Below, piece by piece: positions 1 to 8,600 of a DNA stretch of 23,673 nucleotides. The stretch covers positions 1-23,673 of IMG/VR virus record IMGVR_UViG_3300021185_000505, one strand, 5' to 3'. Each line of letters opens with the position of its first letter. Position 1 is the stretch's first letter. Made by a program: the position numbers and the translations under genes. This DNA comes from a virus. The notes beneath the pieces are model-generated. The model was not told the origin of the DNA. It did not search any database and worked only from the letters and a program-made list of their open reading frames with translations.

Positions 1-2170
1 TCAGGGTGCTATTGCTACTTTCTCGCGACCTTCTACAAGTTATATAAGAGCATCTGATGTTTCTGGCTCTTTAAGATTTGACGCAGGTGGAAGCCTTGCA
101 AGGCTTAACATAGCCTCCAACGGCGACATTAGCTTCTACGAAGACACTGGCACAACTGCGAAGTTCTTCTGGGATGCCGCTGATGAGTCTTTGAGAGTTC
201 CACTATCTTTATACGATAATTCTGTAAACGCTTTTCCATCAGAAGGCTATGCGTCTGTTTATTCGACAGGGGCAGGAGGTTCTGCACCTTTTAATGAAGC
301 AGGTCATTTAGTATTACAGGCACGGTCTTCTGGTGCATTGCGTGACATTATCTTTGCCACTGGAAACGGCGCCACAGAACGCATGCGCGTCGATGCTAGC
401 GGGAATGTTGGAATCGGCACGGACGACCCATTACAGGCCTTGCATGTTAATTCAGGCACTGGTAATAGCGCCGCTATCTTTGAAAGCACAGATTCTACAT
501 CTCAGATATGGCTTAAAGACTCTGCTTCTTCTTCTACATATCAAACAGGCATTGGTTGCTTTGGAGACAATCTGCTGTTTAACAACGGCGGTGAGAAGAT
601 GCGCATAACCTCAGACGGCTCGGTTGGAATCGGCACGGACAACCCAGCTTCCTTGCTTCAATTATTAGGGTCGCCTGTAGCAACATCAGGTGCGCTGGCT
701 ACATTTAGAAACTCAGATGCAACCGCAAGCAACACTACTTTTGGCGGTATTTTATTCAACTCAAGTCCGGGCAGTGACTTCTCAATAGGGAAGTCTAATG
801 TAAACGCTGTTACTACATTAAGTTTCCGAAATGGTAACACTGGCGCTTCCTATATGGACATCGCCTCAGACGGCAAGGTTGGAATCGGCACGGACGACCC
901 GTCAGAAACTCTCACTGTCTCTGGCAATATTCAAATCGAAGATAACGACGGTTATTTGCAGTTCAAAGACGCGAATGGCGGGACTAACAACAAGTTTAGA
1001 CGCATATATAACTCAGCGCAGGATTTGTTTATCTCTCGTAGAAATGACGATGGGTCTTTAGAAGCTAACGATTTAGTCATCGACTCTAGCGGGAATGTTG
1101 GAATCGGTACGTCCACGCCTAACTTCTACGGAAAAACTGCGATTAAAGGTGGTAAAGCTGGTAATGCTGACTCCAACCTTTCGCTTCTTACAAGTGGGGA
1201 TGCGCAAGGCGAGGATGCAAACTTAGCATTTTATGGAACTTTTGTAGGTACAGCAGACAATGGCCCACGAAGAACAGCAGATATTACGTCTGGTTTTGAA
1301 GGCGGGAATTGGGGGACAGAGTATCTTTCTTTTAGCGTAGGCAAATCAGGCTCTAGCAATGACACTCGTGCTTTAACAAATGAAGCCATGCGCATTGATG
1401 GCTCGCAGAATCTGCTTGTTGGTAAGACGTCTGCGTCTGTTGGAACAGACGGTGCTCAGCTCCTAGCTGGTGGCTACTCAGGTGTCTCCGCTACATCTAC
1501 TACAGCGTTTTTCGCTAACCGTAACACTACAGATGGTGACGTTGTAGAAATTGGCAAGAATGGAGTTAAAGTCGGCTCCATTGGTACTCAAAACGGCATT
1601 CAATACATTGCAGGTGCTAGTAAAGGTTTACGCTTTGATTCGACGCAGTTGATTCCGACAGACAGCACAGGAACCAACTCAGACGCCTCGTTTGATTTAG
1701 GCAACTCAGGTGTCCGCTTCAAAGACCTCTACCTGTCAGGCGGTGCGTACCTCGGCGGTACTGCGGCGGCGAACAAGCTGGATTCGTATGAAGAAGGGAC
1801 GTGGACTCCTACAATTATAGGTTCAACAAGTGGTTCAGCGTCTTTAACCGTGTCAACCAATTCCTACACAAAAATAGGCAACACTGTCCGTGCTGATTGC
1901 TATATATCTGCGGCAGATGTTACTGGTTTAAGCGGGGGGGTGCGTATCAATGGCCTACCGTTTAGTGTTGTTGGTTACGCTCCTGTATCAGTAACCTACT
2001 GTAATCTGTTTAGCTTTGATGAAGCTGACGGTGTCGGTGGTTTTACAGAATCAGGTAATACCTACGTTAATCTAGTTTTTGGTTCTTCAAAATCTTTAAT
2101 ACAAGGCACGAGCGCAAACGCAACTAGTGGAACAGTAATGTTATCCGTTGTTTACAAGACAAGCGCATAA
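1..2170 (+). CDS. Tail fibre protein, 5' end outside the window
   Basis: The reading frame is open from base 2 to the TAA at 2168-2170, so the gene runs in from the left and the first internal TTG (191) is not its start. The visible 722 codons are Ser/Thr/Gly/Asn-rich and contain spaced copies of the collar motif GNVGIGT-DP (near 398, 614, 869 and 1088), each following a short beta-rich block. This is the usual build of long trimeric phage fibres that bind host surface receptors. Near 1753-1811 comes the module YLGG-AAANKLD-YEEGTWTPT, which often precedes a beta-sandwich tip in marine phage fibres. I see no recognisable S74 self-cleaving chaperone after it. The gene leads the tail module and is followed by small proteins. 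Fibre role is confident; receptor unknown. Confidence 0.85.
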   Translation, partial: QGAIATFSRPSTSYIRASDVSGSLRFDAGGSLARLNIASNGDISFYEDTGTTAKFFWDAADESLRVPLSLYDNSVNAFPSEGYASVYSTGAGGSAPFNEAGHLVLQARSSGALRDIIFATGNGATERMRVDASGNVGIGTDDPLQALHVNSGTGNSAAIFESTDSTSQIWLKDSASSSTYQTGIGCFGDNLLFNNGGEKMRITSDGSVGIGTDNPASLLQLLGSPVATSGALATFRNSDATASNTTFGGILFNSSPGSDFSIGKSNVNAVTTLSFRNGNTGASYMDIASDGKVGIGTDDPSETLTVSGNIQIEDNDGYLQFKDANGGTNNKFRRIYNSAQDLFISRRNDDGSLEANDLVIDSSGNVGIGTSTPNFYGKTAIKGGKAGNADSNLSLLTSGDAQGEDANLAFYGTFVGTADNGPRRTADITSGFEGGNWGTEYLSFSVGKSGSSNDTRALTNEAMRIDGSQNLLVGKTSASVGTDGAQLLAGGYSGVSATSTTAFFANRNTTDGDVVEIGKNGVKVGSIGTQNGIQYIAGASKGLRFDSTQLIPTDSTGTNSDASFDLGNSGVRFKDLYLSGGAYLGGTAAANKLDSYEEGTWTPTIIGSTSGSASLTVSTNSYTKIGNTVRADCYISAADVTGLSGGVRINGLPFSVVGYAPVSVTYCNLFSFDEADGVGGFTESGNTYVNLVFGSSKSLIQGTSANATSGTVMLSVVYKTSA
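407..1110 (+). repeat. Near-identical short DNA repeats encoding VGIGTD in the fibre gene
   Basis: The 18-mer GTTGGAATCGGCACGGAC occurs exactly at 407-424, 623-640 and 878-895, with a diverged fourth copy beginning at 1097. The copies at 407 and 878 extend identically through CGACCC. They encode the same VGIGTD segment with the same codons and lie 216, 255 and 219 bases apart. Identity at the DNA level, not just the protein level, suggests recent duplication or recombination between modules. Confidence 0.8.
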
Positions 2171-2177
2171 CCCTATA

Positions 2178-2197
2178 GCCTCAGTGGACTCTGAGGC
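2178..2197 (+). other. Intercistronic hairpin without a U-tract
   Basis: A perfect 7-bp stem (GCCTCAG/CTGAGGC) with a 6-base loop lies between the fibre stop codon and the next gene. It is followed by CAGACTAACAGG rather than a run of T, so it does not look like an intrinsic terminator. It may stabilise or delimit the fibre mRNA, or be a processing site. Confidence 0.55.
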
Positions 2198-2217
2198 CAG
2201 ACTAACAGGAGACAACA

Positions 2218-2445
2218 ATGTCATTAACTAAAGAAGTAACAGCAGACAAAATCGAAGTAGTTACAGGCTATGACGAGGACGGCAACGCCACTACCTCTGT
2301 TCAAGTACGGACTGCTACTCGTGTACTAGAAGACGGCGCTGTAATTTCACAGTCGTATCACCGTCATGTAATTCAGTCAGGTGACGACTACTCAGCTGAA
2401 CCCGCTAACGTACAGGCTATTTGTGTAGCCGCATTTGGAGAATAA
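2218..2445 (+). CDS. Small conserved-type phage protein downstream of fibre
   Basis: This encodes 75 residues from ATG with a good ribosome site (AGGAGA, 2208-2213). The protein is acidic and probably beta-rich (alternating Val/Thr runs, as in KIEVVTGYDEDGNATTSVQVRTATRVLEDG), with no signal peptide or membrane segment. I do not recognise the family. It sits between the fibre and another small protein, with only two bases before the next start, so it is probably co-translated with it. A fibre-associated or virion-accessory role is suggested only by position. Confidence 0.75.
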   Translation: MSLTKEVTADKIEVVTGYDEDGNATTSVQVRTATRVLEDGAVISQSYHRHVIQSGDDYSAEPANVQAICVAAFGE

Positions 2446-2447
2446 AA

Positions 2448-2765
2448 ATGACTACATGGACTATTGCAACACTTGAGCGAAACTTGGCAGATGGCGGTGT
2501 AACCGTTGCACACTGGCGAGCTAACGCATCTGAAACCGTAGGTACTGGCGACGACGCTGTTACTTACACTGCTTCTTCATACGGCACTGTAGGCTTTACG
2601 CCTGACGCAGACGCTGACGGCTTTGTAGCTTATGACAGCCTAACAGAGGCAGCCGTACTAGCATGGGTACACGAGTCAGTAGATCAAGACGCTACTGAAG
2701 CGGCGCTGACAGCTAAGATCGCAGCGGATAAGAATCCTGTTACTGGCTCTGGAATGCCTTGGTAA
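2448..2765 (+). CDS. Small conserved marine-phage protein (WTIATLER...GMPW family)
   Basis: This encodes 105 residues. I chose ATG 2448, just after the preceding stop, over an upstream TTG at 2421 inside the previous gene, because the protein family as I remember it begins MTTWTI-LER. The N-terminus (WTIATLERNLADGGVTVAHWRA) and the ending NPVTGSGMPW resemble small proteins found after tail fibre genes in many cyanophage and marine phage genomes (I believe one such family is DUF7936, not verified). No catalytic motif is visible. Its stop codon overlaps the start of the next small gene (TAATG). Function unknown; probably a virion or tail accessory protein. Confidence 0.8.
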   Translation: MTTWTIATLERNLADGGVTVAHWRANASETVGTGDDAVTYTASSYGTVGFTPDADADGFVAYDSLTEAAVLAWVHESVDQDATEAALTAKIAADKNPVTGSGMPW

Positions 2766-2926
2766 TGGGTATGCTTATGGACGTTGCGAACATCGCAACA
2801 TCAGTTATTGCGGTATGTTCATTAATTGCCGCCATGACGCCCACACCGAAAGATGATGTGTGGATTGGGAAGGCGTACAAGTTCTTGGAGATCTTGGCGC
2901 TTAATATAGGTAAAGCTAAAAACTAA
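2765..2926 (+). CDS. 53-residue single-pass membrane protein
   Basis: The ATG at 2765 overlaps the preceding stop (TAATG), the classic coupling arrangement. The frame encodes MGMLMDVANIATSVIAVCSL and then IAAMTPTPKDDVWIGKAYKF before ending in EILALNIGKAKN. Residues about 7-24 form a hydrophobic helix, followed by a conserved-looking polar tail ending NIGKAKN. I have seen this tail style in small proteins of marine phages, but I cannot name a verified family. Internal ATGs at 2771 and 2777 are alternative starts. It could be a pinholin-like or membrane-targeting protein; the main holin candidate is at 20274. Existence is supported by fit in the operon and the membrane segment. Confidence 0.75.
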   Translation: MGMLMDVANIATSVIAVCSLIAAMTPTPKDDVWIGKAYKFLEILALNIGKAKN

Positions 2927-2938
2927 GGAGTAGCGACG

Positions 2939-3187
2939 ATGGGAAAAAATGAAAAGACCCTAATCACCGTGAACGAAAAAGAGTATTACGTTGAAGATTT
3001 TAATGATCAGCAACGCGTGCTTTTAAACCATGTGAATGATCTAGACCGCAAGTTATCAAGCGCTAGATTTAATGTCGATCAACTCGCAGTAGGCCGTGAG
3101 CGTTTTATTGAATTGCTAGATGAAGCACTTCAGCAAGAAGCAGTCACAGATGCCGACTACGATGAGGTTCCTGATCAGGAGGATTAA
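2939..3187 (+). CDS. Small helical phage protein (DUF6447-like)
   Basis: This encodes 82 residues from ATG with a strong AAGGAG site eight bases upstream. An N-terminal beta segment (TLITVNEKEYYVEDF) is followed by a coiled-coil-like helix (residues about 22-65, with QQRVLLNHVNDLDRKLSSARFNVDQL pattern) and an acidic tail. The layout, a short 'G-KEY-VED' beta part then a helix that pairs, resembles small phage proteins grouped as DUF6447; I am unsure of the match. The stop overlaps the next ATG (TAATG), and its last codons carry an AGGAGG that serves the next gene. Role unknown; a structural or assembly accessory is likely from context. Confidence 0.75.
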   Translation: MGKNEKTLITVNEKEYYVEDFNDQQRVLLNHVNDLDRKLSSARFNVDQLAVGRERFIELLDEALQQEAVTDADYDEVPDQED

Positions 3188-4662
3188 TGCCTCTCATAAC
3201 GCTAGATATCCCGCCAGGGGTTGTAAGGAACGGAACGGACTTAGAGTCTGCCGGTCGATGGAGAGATGCGAGCCTAATCAGATGGCGAAACAACTCTTTA
3301 CGGCCTATTGGCGGCTGGGATACCAGGAAAGCTGCGGCGGCGTCACAACCGCCCCGTGGCGCTGTTACGTGGCTTGATAACTCTGGAAACATTCATTATG
3401 CCTTTGGTACGGCTGACGGTCTATTTACGTCTATTGACTCCAACACGATTATTGATATTACGCCTGCCGGCCTTACTAGCGGAAACGTCAATGCTGTTGA
3501 GAACCTTGGTTATGGCGGTAACTTCTACGGTAAAGAATACTACGGTACGGCCCGTATTGCTGGAGTACCACAGGAGTGCACAACCTGGTCGCTCGACAAC
3601 TGGGGCGAGTATCTAGTTGCGTGTTCTAGTGATGACGGCAAGCTTTACCAATGGCAGTTAAATAACGCAGCCAATGGTGTGCTCGTATCAAACGCGCCTA
3701 CCGGAAATACATCTATCATGGTGACCGAGGAGCGGTTTGTATTCTGCCTTGGTGCCGGCGGCAACCCACGCAAGGTTCAATGGTCTGATCGCGAAGACAT
3801 TGATACATGGACGCCTTCAGCTACTAATGAGGCAGGTGACTTAGAATTACAGACCTCTGGCAAGATTATGCAAGGCGTTCGCATTCGTGGCCGCGCGTTA
3901 ATTATTACGACGACTGATGCTCACGTAGCATCCTACTCAGGGCCGCCCGTGGTCTACGGTTTTGAGCGTGCGGGGACTGCGTGTGGCGGGATTTCTCGGC
4001 AGTCTGCCGTAGCAGTCGATGAGGGCGCGTTCTGGATGGGACAAAAGTCGTTCTTTCTTTATAACGGCTCATCGGTGCAAGAGCTTCCTTGTGACGTTGC
4101 TGATTACGTGTTTGATGATATTAACAACTCGCAAGCATCAAAGGTATGCGCAGTTCATAACTCGCAATACGGAGAGGTGTGGTGGTTTTACCCGTCTCGG
4201 GACTCGCAAGAAAACAACCGCTACGTCTCTTACAACTACCAGCAAAATTATTGGATGATTGGTAACTTAGCTCGTACAGCAGCAGTTGACCGAGGTGTGT
4301 TCCGATACCCAATGTGGTTCGATCCAAGTGCAAATATCTTTGATCACGAGGTGTCTTTATCGCATGACGGTGATGACATCTTTGTAGAGAGTGGTCCGAT
4401 ATTCGTAGGTGAAGGCGAGAACGTGGTACGAGTTACTGAGCTTATCCCTGATGAAAAAACACAGGGCCAAGTTACGGCTACTTTTAAGACAAGGTTTTAT
4501 CCTAACGCCACAGAAAGCTCACACGGGCCATTTACTATGGCAAGCCCTACTAGCGTAAGATTTACCGGTAGACAGCTTCGTATGAGGCTTACAGGCTCTG
4601 ATCTGACTGACTTCCGCGTAGGGAACATGAGGCTGGATGTTAAAACTGGGGGAAGACGGTGA
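3187..4662 (+). CDS. Virion tail-hub protein, P22 gp10-like beta-propeller
   Basis: This encodes 491 residues, close to the 472 of P22 gp10 (packaged DNA stabilisation protein). The N-terminus, PPGVVRNGTDLESAGRWRDA then LRPIGGW, matches a phage structural family in which a 'describe the surface, then propeller' order is used. The middle has repeated short Gly/Trp/Asp-rich blades (for example WGEYLVACSSDDGKLYQW, WSDREDIDTWTP, VYGFERAGTACGGI). The C-terminus GRQLRMRLTGSDLTDFRVGNMRLDV resembles the final strand block of gp10-type proteins. The role would be a tail-tube/hub part closing the head after packaging. There is no signal peptide. ATG 3187 has AGGAGG upstream and overlaps the previous stop. 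Structural role is strong; gp10 equivalence is inferred from pattern and length. Confidence 0.75.
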   Translation: MPLITLDIPPGVVRNGTDLESAGRWRDASLIRWRNNSLRPIGGWDTRKAAAASQPPRGAVTWLDNSGNIHYAFGTADGLFTSIDSNTIIDITPAGLTSGNVNAVENLGYGGNFYGKEYYGTARIAGVPQECTTWSLDNWGEYLVACSSDDGKLYQWQLNNAANGVLVSNAPTGNTSIMVTEERFVFCLGAGGNPRKVQWSDREDIDTWTPSATNEAGDLELQTSGKIMQGVRIRGRALIITTTDAHVASYSGPPVVYGFERAGTACGGISRQSAVAVDEGAFWMGQKSFFLYNGSSVQELPCDVADYVFDDINNSQASKVCAVHNSQYGEVWWFYPSRDSQENNRYVSYNYQQNYWMIGNLARTAAVDRGVFRYPMWFDPSANIFDHEVSLSHDGDDIFVESGPIFVGEGENVVRVTELIPDEKTQGQVTATFKTRFYPNATESSHGPFTMASPTSVRFTGRQLRMRLTGSDLTDFRVGNMRLDVKTGGRR

Positions 4663-5324
4663 GCATAGGGGCATTCCCTCCGCCGCCTGGCGGCCCTGAG
4701 TGGAAGCCTTGGGGTGAGCGCCTTAATGACTACCTAAGACGGGTACGGTCGCAGCTCGCATACTTTGAGACCGGTGATAGTGCAAAAGACGATGGGATTA
4801 TCTTGTGGGACTCCACAGGCTACCCAGTTGTTAGTAGTAACGGTGAGTTTAGGCAAATTGTTTTGGCCGATGGGCATGGTGATTTTTCACTGTCTAGTGA
4901 CTTCACTTATCCGGCATCTAATACTGGTTATGCAATCACTTATGCAGCAGGCTCAGGAAATCAAGGGCTAACACAAAGCGGGTCACGGATAATTTTTGAA
5001 GAAAGTGGTCATTTTTTAATCACATTTACAGCTCAAATTTATTCATCTGCCGCCAGTACTGCAAATTTTGTATTTTGGCCGAAAGTTAATGGCGTAAACG
5101 TAACAAACGGATCGACAATACGAGCAGCGCTACACCAAAACGCATCGACTACCGTTGTAAGCAGGTCTGCCATATTTTATTTAACCGCCAATGACTATCT
5201 TGAAGTGTTTACTGCAACCGATAATCACACGCAAGGAAGCTTGAAAGGCTTTGCTGCAAGCAGCATCGCAACAGAGTCTTTATGTCCATCGACGACACTA
5301 ACGATTATCAGAGTCCAGAGGTGA
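4659..5324 (+). CDS. Virion protein with C-terminal C1q/TNF-like domain
   Basis: This encodes 221 residues from GTG overlapping the preceding stop (GTGA). Residues 1-75 are a Pro-rich start (FPPPPGGPEWKPWGERLNDYLRRV) and a small attachment region. Residues about 85-221 show the jelly-roll pattern common at tips of marine phage spikes: N-GYAITY, QGLTQSGSRIIFEESGHFLI, SSAASTANFVFWPKVNGVNV, then SRSAIFYLTANDYLEVF and a final TTLTIIRV. Such domains trimerise and bind host surface structures or decorate the particle. It sits just after the tail-hub gene, so a short tail spike or hub-attached fibre is likely. Domain call is good; receptor and exact location are not knowable here. Confidence 0.75.
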   Translation: MSIGAFPPPPGGPEWKPWGERLNDYLRRVRSQLAYFETGDSAKDDGIILWDSTGYPVVSSNGEFRQIVLADGHGDFSLSSDFTYPASNTGYAITYAAGSGNQGLTQSGSRIIFEESGHFLITFTAQIYSSAASTANFVFWPKVNGVNVTNGSTIRAALHQNASTTVVSRSAIFYLTANDYLEVFTATDNHTQGSLKGFAASSIATESLCPSTTLTIIRVQR

Positions 5325-5329
5325 TATAA

Positions 5330-5698
5330 TTGGCGACTATAGTAGAAGAATTGGTGCGCTGTGAGCCTTGGTTACAAGCAGCATTAGAAAGATCGGGCGG
5401 CACCCATACTATTACTGACGTCGTTGAAGCTATAGCTGAAGGCCGTATGCAGTTCTGGCCAGCGCCAAAAGGGTGCGCGGTAACGGAGATCATTAAGTAC
5501 CCAGGCAAGAAAGTATTGCACATATTTCTTGCTGGTGGAGAGTTAGAGCAGATCGTAGAGATGGATAGTTCTGCGGCTGAGTTTGCACGAATGAACGGTT
5601 GCACTGCAATGACCATCGCAGGACGCAAAGGCTGGGCTAAGGTGCTGAAGGATAAGGGCTACGAAGTAGCGCACACAGTATTAGCAAAGGAACTTTGA
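5330..5698 (+). CDS. GNAT-like small phage protein (T7 gp13-like class)
   Basis: This encodes 122 residues from TTG, placed five bases after the previous stop, with AGAGGTGAT just upstream. Its alternating strands and helices (WPAPKGCAVTEII, KKVLHIFLAGGELEQI, then FARMNGCTAMTIAGRKGWAKVLKDKGYE) resemble the compact GNAT-fold proteins encoded next to internal virion genes in T7-like and marine podophages, the class represented by T7 gp13. The usual acetyl-CoA loop (Q/RxxGxG/A) is only weakly suggested by GRKGWA, so enzymatic activity is doubtful. The next gene starts two bases after its stop. A role in head maturation or virion assembly is inferred from this class and position. Confidence 0.65.
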   Translation: MATIVEELVRCEPWLQAALERSGGTHTITDVVEAIAEGRMQFWPAPKGCAVTEIIKYPGKKVLHIFLAGGELEQIVEMDSSAAEFARMNGCTAMTIAGRKGWAKVLKDKGYEVAHTVLAKEL

Positions 5699-5699
5699 T

Positions 5700-8600
5700 A
5701 TGTCAGGTGGAAAAGGCGGCAGTCAGACTACACAGGTAGAAATACCTAAGTTTATTGAAGACGCTGCAAGACAGAACTTAGGGCGCGCTCAAGCCACGGC
5801 TCGCATGGGATACCTTCCCTATTATGGGCCAGAGGTTGCGGCTTTTTCTCCTTTGCAAACACAAGCAATGCAAAGCGCAGGTACGGCGGGTCAAGCATTT
5901 GGACTAGCGGGGCCAGGGTTTGATGCTACGGCATCCATACCTACACCTGATTTGTTATACCGCGGTATGCAAGGGTACGGCTCTGGTGAGCTATTCGAGC
6001 AACAACTAAAAGACCTGCAAACAAAAAGCCCCGCGCAATTTAGTCAATACACTTCCTTGCCAACGATGGTTCCAAATTTTGATGGCTACTTCATGCCAGT
6101 GCCGGGACAGGATGCCGGCTATATGCCTGGCACAGATGAAAACGTGGCGTTCGGTACGGATACTCCTTTATTTGATGTGCCATCGCTTGATTTCACTGAC
6201 CCCATGTACGACATCCAGCGCGACCAGTTCTCAATGGGCGGAGATCCAAGCGACCCAACTAGCATTGCGGGCCAAATGGCGGCAATGCAACGGTCAATAG
6301 ACGAGAATCGAGGATTCATTGATCAGGGGAACATCTACAACCCACAGTACGACAATAAATTCCAAGACCTAGAAGCTCAAATATCGGGCTTCCAACAATT
6401 TGACCCCTCTGACTTACAGAACCAATTAACAGCTCTACAAGGGCGAGAGCAATTTGATCCGTCCGGTATGCAGCAAAGACTTGCCGGGCTAGAAGGTCAA
6501 TTTAGTCAATTTCAACCATTCGACCCAAGTGACTTGCAAAACCAGCTTTCTGAATTGCGTGGACGTGAAGCATTTGATCCTACTGACTTAACTGCTCGAC
6601 TTGCTGGGCTTGAGGGGCAAGTTGGTGGCATGACGCCATTTGATCCTACCAACATACAAAACCAATTAGCGGAGCTTCGAGGCAGAGACCCATTTGATCC
6701 CTCTGGCATACAGCAACGCTTGGCGGGGTTAGAGGGTCAAGTCGGGGGAATACAACAATTCGATCCAAGTAACTTACAGCAGCAAATAGCAGAGCTGCGC
6801 GGTGTGGAAAGGTTTAATCCATCCGCCTTACAAAATCAAATTGCAGGCATTGAAGGTCGATTGAGCGGCATGACGCCTTTTGATCCGAGTGGTTTAGCGG
6901 GACAAATTGAAGGCTTGCAGAATCAGTTTGGTGGATTGCAAAATCAATTTGGCAGTATGGAAGGATTCGACCCTAGCGGCTTGCAAAGCCAGATTCAGGG
7001 ATTGCAGAATCAGTTTGGTAACATCGAAAGGTTTGACCCATCCGCATTACAAAACCAAATTTCTGGCATCGAAGGTCGATTGGGAAGCATGACGCCATTT
7101 GACCCCAGCGGCCTAGCGGGTCAACTGGAAGGTTTGCGGGATCAGTTTGGTGGATTACAAAACCAATTCACAGGGATAGAAAGATTTGATCCATCATCAA
7201 TTCAACAGCAAATTGCAGGTATCGAAGGACGGCTAGGGGGCATGACTCCCTTTGACCCAAGTGACATACAAAACCAGTTGTCCGAGCTTCGCGGTCAAGA
7301 TCAGTTCGACCCAACTGCTATTTACGAGCAGCTTGGAGATATAAGGGGCAGAGTAGAAAGTTTCTCACCGTTTGATCCTACTGGTTTGCAACAGCAGATA
7401 TCTGATTTGCGTAATGTAGAAGGATTTGATCCTTCATCTTTGCAAAACCAAATTGCCAACTTGCAAGGCCAGATAGGTGGAATGACGCAGTTTGATCCTT
7501 CAAATCTGCAAGCTCAAATACAAGATTTGCAAGGACGCAGTGCATTTGATCCATCGGGTATCCAGCAAAGAATCGCCGGGCTTGAAGGGCAGTTCAGCCA
7601 ATTCCAGCCTTTTGATCCAAGCGATATCCAAGCTCAACTAAGAGACCTGAGCGGAAGAGATACGTTTGATCCAAGCGCCTTACAGTCTCGCTTATCCGGC
7701 TTGGAAGGCCAGATTGGCGGTATGCAACAGTTTGATCCTAGTGGTTTGCAACAGCAAATTTCGGGCCTACAAAACCAATTCGAAGGAATGACTCCGTTTG
7801 ACGCTTCAGGATTGCAAAATCAAATAGCAGCAAACCAACAGAGGCTGGAAGGAATTAGGGGCTTCGACCCAACTAGCTTACAACAACAAATACAAGGATT
7901 AGAGCAGCAAGTAGGCGGAATAACGCCATTTGATCCTAGCGGCCTTATGGGACAGATAGGTGGTTTGCAAGAGCAAATAGGTTCTTTGCAGACACGTCCT
8001 GGCTTTGATCCAACTGGATTGCAAAACCAGATTTCTGCATTGCAGCAACAACCCGGCTTCGACCCATCGGGCTTGCAGTCACAGATATCCTCTTTGCAAC
8101 AACAGCCTGGCTTTGACGCATCAGGCATTTTAGGCCGGCTCGGAGCATTAGAGTCTACGCCAGGGTTCGATTCGTCTGGACTGCAAAACCAGATAAGCGG
8201 ATTGCAACAACAGTTTTCTGGCCTTCAGCCGTTTGATCCATCGGGCTTACAATCACAAATAAGCTCATTGCAACAAACGCCAGGGTTTGACCCTTCTGGC
8301 TTGCAGTCTCAAATTAACGCGCTTCAGCAGACGCCAGGATTTGATGCGTCAGGATTACAAAACCAGATAAGCGGATTGCAACAACAATTTGCTGGATTCC
8401 AGCCGTTTGATTCATCTGGCTTGCAATCACAGATAAGCTCATTGCAACAAACACCAGGCTTCGATCCTACTGGCCTACAGTCTCAAATCAGCGCACTGCA
8501 ACAAGCTCCGGGCTTTGATGCATCGGGCATATTAGGTCGATTGGGCGCATTAGAAACAGCGCCTGGTTTTGACGCCTCTGGATTTCAATCACGTATTAGC

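Noticed and set aside
191-2170. Fibre gene starting at TTG 191
   Set aside because: The frame stays open with fibre-like sequence to base 2, so the true start lies left of the window.
1753-2170. S74 intramolecular chaperone at the fibre C-terminus
   Set aside because: The final domain follows the YEEGTWTPT module and shows no recognisable S74 cleavage region.
7820-8148. Antisense open frames in the repeat gene (for example 102 and 67 residues)
   Set aside because: They are periodic complements of the FDPSG repeat (Gln codons read as Leu or Cys), with no ribosome sites. They are shadows of the real gene.
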